This document shows positions 32,989 through 41,856 of a DNA stretch of 64,000 nt, piece after piece. This stretch comes from Mayamaea pseudoterrestris (Eukaryota > Bacillariophyta > Bacillariophyceae > Sellaphorales > Sellaphoraceae): NCBI GenBank assembly GCA_027923505.1, contig BROI01000004.1, forward strand, positions 558,001 through 622,000, written 5' to 3'. How positions within the stretch are numbered: the first letter of the stretch is position 1; every line of letters begins with the position of its first letter. Below the pieces are notes generated by a model that worked only from the letters and a program-made list of their open reading frames with translations, was not told the origin of the DNA and did not search any database. The translations under genes were made by a program, and so were the position numbers.

Positions 32989-34062
32989 TCATACGCTGGC
33001 AAATAATCTACTTTCAACATGATGGCTGTTTTCATTTGCATACGTGATTGAATGGGGCTCGAATGGGTCACCTTCCACAGAAAAGTTCCCAGCGACACTT
33101 AGGAGTCGCTCAAAGGTGTCATCGGTCGATTGAATTAGCCGCGGGAACTCGCGAGGTGCTTTTGTACGGACGCTGGGAGATGTCGGGTCGGAATGGACGT
33201 CGTTCCTTGTAAACATACTGGCACCAGGGGTCAACGAGATCTGCTGTAAACAATTGGACTTGAATGCCGAATTATTGAACCCTCCGAACTGTCTTGAAGT
33301 GTGTCCCATCGAAGAGAACGACCAATCAAAGCAGCCACTTGAAGCTTGGTGTTCGACAGCGAAATCCATGATTGAACGTGCACTTGATTGATGGCATGTT
33401 TTAGCCTGCAGCACGTTTGCTAAGGTGCTGCCCACTTTCGAGCTGCTGTATAAAGGGCTGTACCAGTCATGGTTATGCATCAAAGCAGTAGAAACACCAG
33501 ATATCTCGTCATTCCGGCCAAGATCTGGGCAGCTATGTGCGAGCGCGATAGCGTCATGATCGCGCAGCAGTGGTGGTGCTCTGTGTCGGCAGTCCGCGTA
33601 GTTGTCGTCCATGCTAATGCTTCCATCAAAGTCAGTGACAGATATGGCTGAACATGATCGATGCGGGTGCTCGACATTCTGGTCAAGCCGGCGACGTAAT
33701 TTCTTGGCCGTGTTACTGCTTCTGTAATGGTCGAAAAGTGCATCGCGAAAAGTCTGGCTTGTTTTTTCTCGGGCCAAAAAATCTCCGACTTCGTACCACC
33801 TGCCGTTGCTGATGTCCTTCTTGACGAAACCACCATGAGGGGAATCCATTCGCACTTGTGCGACAATGCTGCGGAGTATCATACCTTTTTCGACTTTCGT
33901 GGTTGTTTTTAGGTAGTCTTGCAACTTGTCGGCCACTAGCTTGCGAAAAGAGCGGTTGCCGGGGTGCATAGAAATGCTTCCTCGACCAAATACCACGTCC
34001 TTGTCACAAGGCTGGAACTTGCACGGGAGGATTTTCATTGTGTCTGTCTCTTTCTTGGGCAT
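32989..34062 (-). CDS. DUF6824-domain protein
   Basis: Encodes 357 residues from the first in-frame ATG (34062); the open frame runs further back without an ATG. The N-terminal domain has the DUF6824 signature: DVVFGRGSISMHPGNRSFR, then LKTTTKVEKGMILRSIVAQVR, GRWYEVGDFLAREKTSQTFRDAL and a basic end (KKLRRRL). This domain is numerous in diatoms and other stramenopiles, and many members look nuclear, but its function is not established. The rest is polar, Ser/His-rich and probably disordered. The 3' end lies 67 bp from the end of the convergent EGY3-like gene. Confidence 0.85.
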   Translation of the reverse strand: MPKKETDTMKILPCKFQPCDKDVVFGRGSISMHPGNRSFRKLVADKLQDYLKTTTKVEKGMILRSIVAQVRMDSPHGGFVKKDISNGRWYEVGDFLAREKTSQTFRDALFDHYRSSNTAKKLRRRLDQNVEHPHRSCSAISVTDFDGSISMDDNYADCRHRAPPLLRDHDAIALAHSCPDLGRNDEISGVSTALMHNHDWYSPLYSSSKVGSTLANVLQAKTCHQSSARSIMDFAVEHQASSGCFDWSFSSMGHTSRQFGGFNNSAFKSNCLQQISLTPGASMFTRNDVHSDPTSPSVRTKAPREFPRLIQSTDDTFERLLSVAGNFSVEGDPFEPHSITYANENSHHVESRLFASV

Positions 34063-34861
34063 TGTGCTTGGTCGCAACAAAAGGGAATCGTTTGAGGATT
34101 GAAATGGCCTCGGAAAGCGTATTACAAGTTGTTTGTGGAGGAGTTGAGCTGACTTGATGTGAGTTACGCTACTTGACGCAGCGATTGTCCTTTCTCGGAG
34201 CAATGCTGTGATGAAAAATGGGATCGGAGTATCACACCAGCCCAAACGGGACGCCAGACACGAAGTTTATATATGCCCCTGCTCGAATAACTATCATCAA
34301 TTGACCCAAATTGCTTAACTGCCTCCGCAGGTTGGCGAAGTTATTCATCGTAGCTGCTCGTATCATTTGCATAGTCTCGGCCTATTACGAACATTCGTCA
34401 TTATCCCGATTCGCAGTATCCGCTGATATCCCATTGGGCATCCCCATTGTTGTGAATAACTTCGGTGAAATTTACAGTAATGATTACCCGAATTGCATGC
34501 ATACGGTGAGGAGTACTTCGGTACAAGTACTTGTCCGAGTTTAACCGCGTCTATAAACTTGGCAGCGCATCTATTTAGGAGTAGACGTTCTTAACGAAAA
34601 AGGTTGTAAGATATCTTCGGACAACGTGCGCAGCCAAGCAAGTCGTTGCTGCATTCAACTCCACAACGTCCATAGCTTATCAGCTGAACCTCCAGTCAGA
34701 AAATAGGAGAGAAAATATGGTAGACCGTTCCAAAACTTTATAACAATATCGCTGTGCTTGACGACTCGTAGCTGCCGCCTGTTGTCCACGTCGAAATCGC
34801 AATGGACACTCTCGAAAGCATGTAGTCCATTGCAATTCCAATCGGCATGACATGCACAAAG
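34063..34861. other. Intergenic, no gene supported
   Basis: Upstream region of the DUF6824 gene. The part up to 34245 is open in the DUF6824 frame but has no ATG, so an extra upstream exon is possible though not shown. The rest holds only short frames. No repeat or RNA gene was recognised. Confidence 0.45.
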
Positions 34862-35764
34862 TCACCTTTCCAAAGTGTCGTTGTCCGTGTAAAGATCCAT
34901 ATTGCACTTTCTCGCCGTATCAATTAGCCACATTCCACCAACGCGCTGCAAGGTAAACTGAATGAGCACCGGCGCCAAACCCCGGCCAGACTTTAGGTAG
35001 AGCGCCGCATTGACAAACGCCACGGATGGATTCCCCACAAAGTCTCGATTCGGATCAATGGCACCATCACTCACATCAAGCCGCTTCCAGTCCAAGAGGG
35101 CAGCAAACTCGGAGGCGCGAATGCGTTTCGCCAGCATGCTCGCCGTGAGAGCTCCGCGCTGAATCTCCTTCCAGGCGTCAACGTGTTGGCTGGAGCGCAA
35201 CGAGTCGCCCCATCGTTGCCCTCGATTGAGTGGGATGAGAAACCTTTGAAAGACGGCGGCTCCGTGACTTGGAGTGGGTCTATGAAGGTCCCTCAGGGCT
35301 CGGAGTGATTGATCAATGACCTGTGCAGGGGTCGAGTCTGGATGCGGGGCTGCTGCATCTGCTGCGATTTTGTCAAATCCGCCGCTCAGGAATGAATCAA
35401 TGGCGGCTTCGAGCTTCTTGTCTGCTTGGTCGACTTCATCGTCCTGGCGTCGTTCAGCAATGGTAAAGAATGATTCATCGCCAGACACTGTATCATCCTC
35501 GTCATCCAATAATCCATATACCTTTTCGCCTACCAAATAAGGATCAACATCAAATTCTAAATCATTTCCTTCATTGTTCTCGAATGGCTCGCTGACCTGC
35601 GATCGGCGTGCAAACTGCAATTGGACAGAGCACTTTCTGTTGCAACGTGGTGTTCGCAGGATCCATCCTGTACGGCTACAATCAGCTATACGTATCACAT
35701 ATCCATCAGCGAAGGCCATGTAGATGCTGAATGTAATCAGAAAAGTGGAACACACCTTTGTCAT
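34862..35764 (-). CDS. Secreted or plastid protein, unknown family
   Basis: Encodes 300 residues. The start MTKVCSTFLITFSIYMAFADG is a signal peptide. An acidic stretch (about 55-90) is followed by a helical region and a C-terminal part of about 150 residues with QRFLIPLNRGQRWGDSLR, RGALTASMLAKRIRASEFAALLDWKRL and VLIQFTLQRVGGMWLIDTAR. The last segment resembles the final strands of an NTF2-like or DUF4864-like fold, but I cannot assign it. No clear ASAFAP-type site follows the signal peptide, so secretion and organelle import are both open. It lies 235 bp downstream of the MATE gene, on the same strand. Confidence 0.6.
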   Translation of the reverse strand: MTKVCSTFLITFSIYMAFADGYVIRIADCSRTGWILRTPRCNRKCSVQLQFARRSQVSEPFENNEGNDLEFDVDPYLVGEKVYGLLDDEDDTVSGDESFFTIAERRQDDEVDQADKKLEAAIDSFLSGGFDKIAADAAAPHPDSTPAQVIDQSLRALRDLHRPTPSHGAAVFQRFLIPLNRGQRWGDSLRSSQHVDAWKEIQRGALTASMLAKRIRASEFAALLDWKRLDVSDGAIDPNRDFVGNPSVAFVNAALYLKSGRGLAPVLIQFTLQRVGGMWLIDTARKCNMDLYTDNDTLER

Positions 35765-35999
35765 CGCAATTGTTGTGTGGAGAGCGCCTCGCGTCGACTC
35801 GCATATTATGTCGCATTGAGTACTGATAAGACGCCTGATGATTTAGCTACCCAACGATCGCATATATTTTTCATGCGAGTCCAGTACACTTTAAAGCTGG
35901 TATTTATCTCATGTAAATGTAGTTATTTTTCTATGATTATCTATTTTTTCTTTCTTCCGTACAATCGAAAGCTAACGGACAGATCTATGCTTGCTCCGT

Positions 36000-38090
36000 T
36001 CAAAGCTCAATGGCAGCGGCCGCTTTTTCAGACCGGCGCTGAAGCAACCCAACGCGGACAGTCCATGCACCAAACCGAAAGAGCTGATAGCACAAGAAAA
36101 CCTTCCAAATTGATGTCAGATTGACTGACTTGTCACCCGACAAGGCCGCCCGTTTGACGCGCAGCATGAAAAAGGGCACGACAGCGAAGAATCCTGCGTA
36201 CAGCCGACCAAGGAACGACAAGTCCTTTTGAGCCAGCAATAGACCTTCACCGGCGCATACAAACCCATGAACTGCAAAAATACCACACAGCAATGGTGTG
36301 ACAAGGTTGACAAGGGAAACAACAGCTGGATCAGCGGTAAAAAAGCCGCTGAGTATTGGTATACTTGTCCCAGCCGCCACCATGGCAGCTCCAAAAACTC
36401 CACTCGCCTTGTAAAAATTCTTGACTGTCTGGCGAAGTGCCTGAGCTCGTGCTCGACTCTGGGGTCGTTCCGAAATCGCCGGCACAAAGCTTTGCGCCGT
36501 CAAGCTCAACGAGTCCGCAATCGGACACAGGCAGTAAAAGAGGCTCACAATCACCTGCTGCGCCGCCATGCTAACGTAACCAAGGGAGCTCGAAACAACA
36601 TGACTCATCGCCACATAGCCAGACACGCGGCCTACTTGGGTTGCAGTCACTGGAAGAATGTAGGGCCTGAAGTCATTCACAATGGCCTTTGACGGTAGCT
36701 TCAATAGATCTGGTGTTTTGAATTTCCCATCCAGAAACCCGCGCACGGTGAATGCCTTCTCCTTTAGTTTCTTCGACACCATCTCCTTGCCCGCTCGCTG
36801 TTTACCCGCGCCGCTCGCGGATCGAAGCGATCGCATGGCCGCACGAACGCGCTCCAGCCGCCTCCTTCCCCGCCGCGACTTTTTGCTCGTCAGCTCCATG
36901 ACGGCATTAGTTACATTCAACACACTGTTTCGTTGCGCCTTGGACTTGTGACCAAGCCAGTGCATGAACATGAAGACGGCCGCGTACTGCGAAAAGACCG
37001 TCGCCCAGGCCGCTCCCGCGGCACCGCCAATCCAAGCGTGCTTGGACCCGACAAAGAGACAGTCACCAATGAAATTGACACCCGCCGCCACTCCCAGCAC
37101 GTACAAGGGACTCCTTACATCCTGCATGCCCAAGCACGCCGCCTGCGCACTCCCAATGACCGCGGCGGCGGGCATGCCCAGTGCGCGAATGCGCACGTAT
37201 TTGAGTGCCGCCGACATAATGGCTGGATCCACCGACGAATTGCCGATAATGGCGCGCAGCAAGATTGGCGCCGCTCCCATGAGCGCCACGCCCAGTCCCA
37301 GTCCCACGTAGCATGATAATTGCATGGCGCCAATGAAACTGCTCGTGGACGATGACCTTGCTAATGGTGATTCGTCCAAAACTGTCGCTAACGTCGACTG
37401 CTGCATATCCCGTTGCTTCGCCGCCGCCATGAGATTCGTCGTGCCGGTGTACAAAAACGCAATCAGCAGCGCCGCGTAGTCGGTCACGGCCACGGCGGGA
37501 TTGAGCGCCGCCTGGTGCACCGTGCCCGACAGTATGCCCACGGCGCTCGTGTCAATCAGCGAAAGTATGGGACTGCACAACCAAACGCCAATGGCGGGTA
37601 CTGCAAACTTGAGTATCTTATTCACACTGGGAGCTGCGGCGGCTTCGTCGAGCGATACTGGTAGTATCGTCTTTTCCGTCTTGGCAAACTCGAGCAACGC
37701 TTGCTCGTTGCCACGAACAACAGCTTGCGCGGAAGCGTTCAACACGGCCGATACAGTTTCGCCGTCGTGAGCTGCATGTGCCACGACCGTGAGCGGATCA
37801 TATAGAATTGCGGCTTCATCGTTTGTCAAGTAGGTGAATGGAGGCGCTTCGTTGACATGGTCGAGCAAAAATGTTGCGGCGTCAAAGGTATTGTTGTAGA
37901 GAGAGTTTCCTGCCCGGGCGCCGCCATGCTTGTCGCCAATCGAGTCGTCGCGACTGGTCCATCGTTGCGAAAATCGTTGCGGCTGGCGAGTCGTAGGGAT
38001 GGAAGAGGGAGAAAAGGCCACACACGCACCTCCAAGGGAACCGGTGAGCAGCAGCAGATGCCGAGGTAAGAATGTAGAAGAACGTTTCAT
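36000..38090 (-). CDS. Plastid-type MATE family transporter
   Basis: Encodes 696 residues from the ATG at 38090. The N-terminus (HLLLLTGSLGGACVAFSPSS) is a signal peptide followed by an AFSP site typical of targeting to complex plastids. From about residue 165 a MATE carrier begins: ILKFAVPAIGVWLCSPILSLIDTSAVG, then the second helix bundle with AMQLSCYVGLGLGVALM. The second half starts at RPYILPVTATQVGRVSGYVAMS. A basic loop of about 75 residues (KKSRRGRRRLERVR...) separates the two halves. MATE proteins export organic compounds by H+ or Na+ antiport; the closest plant analogues are plastid EDS5-like members. The substrate is unknown. The gene shares a 372-bp divergent promoter with the CaaX gene. 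Confidence 0.88.
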   Translation of the reverse strand: MKRSSTFLPRHLLLLTGSLGGACVAFSPSSIPTTRQPQRFSQRWTSRDDSIGDKHGGARAGNSLYNNTFDAATFLLDHVNEAPPFTYLTNDEAAILYDPLTVVAHAAHDGETVSAVLNASAQAVVRGNEQALLEFAKTEKTILPVSLDEAAAAPSVNKILKFAVPAIGVWLCSPILSLIDTSAVGILSGTVHQAALNPAVAVTDYAALLIAFLYTGTTNLMAAAKQRDMQQSTLATVLDESPLARSSSTSSFIGAMQLSCYVGLGLGVALMGAAPILLRAIIGNSSVDPAIMSAALKYVRIRALGMPAAAVIGSAQAACLGMQDVRSPLYVLGVAAGVNFIGDCLFVGSKHAWIGGAAGAAWATVFSQYAAVFMFMHWLGHKSKAQRNSVLNVTNAVMELTSKKSRRGRRRLERVRAAMRSLRSASGAGKQRAGKEMVSKKLKEKAFTVRGFLDGKFKTPDLLKLPSKAIVNDFRPYILPVTATQVGRVSGYVAMSHVVSSSLGYVSMAAQQVIVSLFYCLCPIADSLSLTAQSFVPAISERPQSRARAQALRQTVKNFYKASGVFGAAMVAAGTSIPILSGFFTADPAVVSLVNLVTPLLCGIFAVHGFVCAGEGLLLAQKDLSFLGRLYAGFFAVVPFFMLRVKRAALSGDKSVNLTSIWKVFLCYQLFRFGAWTVRVGLLQRRSEKAAAAIEL

Positions 38091-38462
38091 GGGAATATAA
38101 AATGGCGGGTCGGGTCTCTTGCTCACTGTTTTGTTTTTTCGATTCGGAAGAACACTTATAAGTCAATTTCTTGTAGTCGTGCCGTCGTCGGTTGAAGTAG
38201 TGATCGAGTCGTTGCATGTGCGCCGCGATTGTTCTCCGGCCATGGTGACGAACAACTCCGCGGTCGATGTTTCGCCGACGTGACGCGACTCACTGCTACT
38301 ATGTGGCGTTCGATCGCCGAGGAGCAGCGGGTCATTTGGCGCGCTGGCGCGGCAGATTCGAAATGCCAGCCATCATGATCATGATGCAAGACGATGCGCA
38401 CGTCTTGGATCCAAGAAGCATTCTTGTTTGACTACTAGTAGATACATCTACTTTCGCTCATA
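38091..38462. other. Divergent promoter region
   Basis: Head-to-head space between the MATE and CaaX-protein genes. No close copy of the TCGYANCGGT element was found, and no gene. Confidence 0.5.
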
Positions 38463-39650
38463 ATGTCAGCAGCCGACCAAGACTACCACGGTCACGAGGA
38501 TAGTGACTATACGGAGGAAAGCTACTACGAGGAGGAAGTGGAGGACAACATGACGCCCGACGAACAGCACCAAGTGGCGCGGTTTCAGAAAATGTGTAAC
38601 ATGGGAGTTCCGCAGGGAGCCGTGCGCGTCAAAATGGAGGGAGAAGGTTGTTCACAAGCTGTTGTCGAGGCCGTCTTTGGCAATGGAGCTAGTGGTGGAA
38701 GCAGCAGACCGACTACAAGCGCTGCACCAGCTCCGCGACCGGCGCACCCACTTTTTGGAAGCAGCGACACGAAGAATGCTCTCGCAGCAGCAGCGGCCAA
38801 TATCAAGACGAAACCAAACAATGAACTATCACCATCTACTCCGCCGGCTGCCACGGATGCGAGAGCCGCCATGAATGAACAAATCAAGGCCATGGCGCTC
38901 CGCAAAGCCGGAGGGTCGCCACCGACACTTAAAAAGACTGTTGTTCCGCCATCTCCAACAAAAACGTCCAGCGGTAATCCATTGGCCGACCAGGTGGCCA
39001 TGCTGGCGCAGAATCGAGCCAAACGCATGGCCGGCGGCGGGGAGCCAGCAGTCAACGATAATGATGCTAATTCAGAAGCAGCGTTGACGGCGCCACGAAC
39101 GTTGGCGCCTCCACCGAAATCGAACGACAGTCAGGGACGTGTCGCGCGAAATAATAATGTCACAAACGCCGCAGCTGCAGCTTCAGTATCGACTCCCGCG
39201 GCAGCTCCTGCGACAGAGGCGCCCCAGAAATCTGGTTGGCGTGGCGGTGGCAAGAAAAAGACGGAAGGTGCACCAGCTCCAGCAGTGGCTGCCGTTCCTT
39301 CATCAACATCTGCAGTGGTTCAGGAGCCTGCCAGAGAGACTTCAGCGCCAGTAGCAGACGATGGTGACGCCAAGCACGACTTTCAAAAGGTCAAGCTCAC
39401 GCCACCCATTCATCGCAGCGCAGCAGCAGCTTCATCAACATCACCACCGACTAATACAACAACCACCACGAATGACAATGGCGACACTGTCGTCACGACG
39501 GAAATCATTTCGTCCACGCCGGGTGGCGAGGGTCCAACGACGAGGACCGTGACGCGCACCACCACCACCACGACCAAGACCATCAAGCGCGTGACCAAGA
39601 ATGATCCCGAGTATGAACGAACCGTCAAGTGTGGATGCAGCGTCATGTGA
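38463..39650 (+). CDS. Disordered CaaX-ended protein with CCDC53-like motif
   Basis: Encodes 395 residues. The acidic start (DYTEESYYEEEVED) is followed by RFQKMCNMGVPQGAVRVKMEGEG, a helical motif also seen in CCDC53/WASH subunit 3 and some formins (K-M-GVP-GAV-x-KM). The rest is rich in Ala, Pro, Ser and Thr and is clearly disordered, with a Thr-rich run (TTTTTTKTIK). The last residues are CGCSVM: CSVM fits a CaaX box for farnesylation, and the cysteines just upstream could be palmitoylated. Membrane-bound actin or endosome regulation is possible from the motif but not shown. The ATG lies in ATAATGTC. Confidence 0.75.
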   Translation: MSAADQDYHGHEDSDYTEESYYEEEVEDNMTPDEQHQVARFQKMCNMGVPQGAVRVKMEGEGCSQAVVEAVFGNGASGGSSRPTTSAAPAPRPAHPLFGSSDTKNALAAAAANIKTKPNNELSPSTPPAATDARAAMNEQIKAMALRKAGGSPPTLKKTVVPPSPTKTSSGNPLADQVAMLAQNRAKRMAGGGEPAVNDNDANSEAALTAPRTLAPPPKSNDSQGRVARNNNVTNAAAAASVSTPAAAPATEAPQKSGWRGGGKKKTEGAPAPAVAAVPSSTSAVVQEPARETSAPVADDGDAKHDFQKVKLTPPIHRSAAAASSTSPPTNTTTTTNDNGDTVVTTEIISSTPGGEGPTTRTVTRTTTTTTKTIKRVTKNDPEYERTVKCGCSVM

Positions 39651-39859
39651 AGAAACATAGTATTTGTTGCAGTATGACGTGCGATCGATTCAAAGCATGG
39701 TTGACAAGCGATTGTCGACAGAGCGCATCCCTTGCTCGTAAGATGTAAAAGTTTTAGCAAGTTATATACATGTAATTAAATTTACGAATCTTGGCGACTC
39801 GCTTCATCTTATTGGTTTTTCGCACATCAAAAAATCAATAGTCATGTATCAATTCAATC

Positions 39860-41458
39860 CTACCGACTCTTGGCAGCCGCCGCCTCCTGCTGCGCCGCCC
39901 ACTCCCTTTCGTACTTGATAATGTGCGCCTTGCGCAACGGAATTTTCAAGGCAGCTTCCATGGTGGCAGCTCCCTCCACTCGATCGGGAATGGTTCGAAA
40001 AAAGGCCAGCAACTCCTCAAAACTCATTTTCAGCAAGACTGCTTGAAACTGCGACAGCAGCGCCAACATGACTCGATAGGTCACCTTCCATCCCTCCACC
40101 AGAAAGCAATCCCATATTCTCGTGACCAAGTCAAACTGAAACGAGCTGGTATACTGCGTCAGTAACCACTGCGTGACAAACATTGTTATATGCACATGCT
40201 CCTTCTCCAAATGCTTGTGCAGCTTTGGCAGAAACTGCTGCATCAGTTTATCGGCCACGTACAAGATCTTGTGCGTCTCGCGCATGTGTATTCCAAACAT
40301 GCCGTGCATGTCGCACGGCTGCCCGTGCATGATGTCGACAAAGAGCCAAAAGGCTTGCTCCTCGCGTAAGTGCAGCGTCAGCAGCATGCCGGCGATAAAG
40401 TTCATGCCCTGGCAGTAGCCAACCTCGCGGTCGTAGACGCTGTAGGCTTTCAGCAAGCGGCGGAGCGACGCTTGGCCGCTCTTGGTTTCTGTAGTAGTGG
40501 CGTTGGAACTACTAGTAGCGCAATGTTCGTGTTCGTCGTCGTCACTGCTGGGCCGCCGCAAGTCTTGCATCAGTTTCGTAAAATCCGTCGCGCCGCACAC
40601 GTTATTCGTCATGACACTGTAATGATTCACGACACTGCTGCCCGTGATGGAGTCCTCGTCCACGTCGTAAAACATGGAGTGACGAGGAAAGGTGCGATGA
40701 ATGTCGCGCTCAATGGTTTCCTGGACAATCAGAAAGGACTTGGTGCGGCTAAAGTGAATTTCGTCGTCGTTTTCGTCGTGAGCGACGTGCGGTGACACAG
40801 CATGGTTGCTGCTAGTTTCAGTATTCGTTACTGCACCTGCTCGAGACGACAACGTTTGCCGCACCAGCGAGTCGTAGACGCCCGGATTCTCACTGATAGT
40901 TTGTTCCACGTTCGATACCAGCATCCATACTCGCGTACGTTGCTCGTCCGGCAAACCCTTGCGGAGCCGGCGCTTGAGCAACTTGGATTGCTGCTTTCGT
41001 CTCCGTGAAGAATTGTTGGTATTGTCGTTCCAGTCATGAATCATCTTGTTCCACTTTTGGACGCGTCGCTCCATGCGTGCTTGGTCCACGGCAAGTGGTG
41101 CTATCGTAGCATTGTTGTTGCGTTTATTGTGTGGCTCGTCGTCGAGGGCTTGATCATCATCATTGACCGCTCCATGATGCACTTGCAGCAGCGAGTCCTT
41201 GTCGCTTCGAATTTTGCCGTCATTGTCCATGTTGAGTATGAATCCAAACCGATCCAGCTGGTGAGGCGTTTTTGTCGAGTCCATAACGTCCGACTTGCTG
41301 GGCCTTAGCAGCACAACGTCCACCTCCGAATCGTTGGAGGGAGCGCCGCCAAAGGTGTGGGCTCGTTCGCGATGCTGCTGCTGGTTATTGACGACGGTCG
41401 TGGCCACTGACGAGGCCGACTTGAGGCTGCTGCTCATGGTTCCCGGAGGAGATGGCAT
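39860..41458 (-). CDS. TBC-domain RabGAP
   Basis: Encodes 532 residues. The first about 155 are polar and disordered. The TBC domain starts at RRLRKGLPDEQRTRVWMLVS. The arginine finger is in IERDIHRTFP (R255), and the glutamine finger is in YCQGMNFIAG (Q350), so the dual-finger catalytic pair is intact. Later blocks include FWLFVDIM, ITMFVTQWLLTQYTSSFQFDLVTRIWDCFLVEGWKV and the final LLAFFRTIPDRV. It should speed GTP hydrolysis by a Rab GTPase in vesicle traffic; the target Rab cannot be told. No membrane segment. Confidence 0.93.
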   Translation of the reverse strand: MPSPPGTMSSSLKSASSVATTVVNNQQQHRERAHTFGGAPSNDSEVDVVLLRPSKSDVMDSTKTPHQLDRFGFILNMDNDGKIRSDKDSLLQVHHGAVNDDDQALDDEPHNKRNNNATIAPLAVDQARMERRVQKWNKMIHDWNDNTNNSSRRRKQQSKLLKRRLRKGLPDEQRTRVWMLVSNVEQTISENPGVYDSLVRQTLSSRAGAVTNTETSSNHAVSPHVAHDENDDEIHFSRTKSFLIVQETIERDIHRTFPRHSMFYDVDEDSITGSSVVNHYSVMTNNVCGATDFTKLMQDLRRPSSDDDEHEHCATSSSNATTTETKSGQASLRRLLKAYSVYDREVGYCQGMNFIAGMLLTLHLREEQAFWLFVDIMHGQPCDMHGMFGIHMRETHKILYVADKLMQQFLPKLHKHLEKEHVHITMFVTQWLLTQYTSSFQFDLVTRIWDCFLVEGWKVTYRVMLALLSQFQAVLLKMSFEELLAFFRTIPDRVEGAATMEAALKIPLRKAHIIKYEREWAAQQEAAAAKSR

Positions 41459-41856
41459 GGTGATGGATGGGAATGTGATATAGAGTTTGATGGAACGCAG
41501 CAGCTCCGTGGTGCGTGCGGATGAATGAATACGTGCACAAGCGGGCAGGAACGTTGCTATTCAATGATGTAATGATCAGCTCGCTACAACGTTTAATATA
41601 TTAGAGCTTGTCAATCTCTTGCTGTTTTAACTGTATTGAGGGCCCAGAGATTCGTCGCAGTTTATGGACGGCTTTCGTCCATGTTGCGCCATGGTCGTCA
41701 CTCGGTGTGGCGTTCGGCCATTTCGCTAGCTATCTGTCAAGTCTCTATAGCATGGCCTATTGGCAGCGAGAGCTGCGTGAAATTTGTTGCGTTCATTCTA
41801 GACTATCATTAGTAAAGTGTTAACTGGTATTAGAATTTACCGGTCAATAGTTTTAT
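41459..41856. other. Intergenic, upstream of the TBC gene
   Basis: Promoter of the TBC gene and 3' flank of the RelA/SpoT-like gene. A 14-bp word (ATTTACCGGTCAAT, 41835-41848) is repeated exactly at 54625-54638, again at the 3' end of a minus-strand gene. No gene was seen. Confidence 0.45.
41835..41848 (-). repeat. 14-bp word shared with 54625-54638
   Basis: ATTTACCGGTCAAT, placed just downstream of the stop of the RelA/SpoT-like gene on its 3' side. The identical word at 54625-54638 overlaps the stop codon of the BTB gene. This could be chance or a shared 3'-end signal. Confidence 0.3.
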
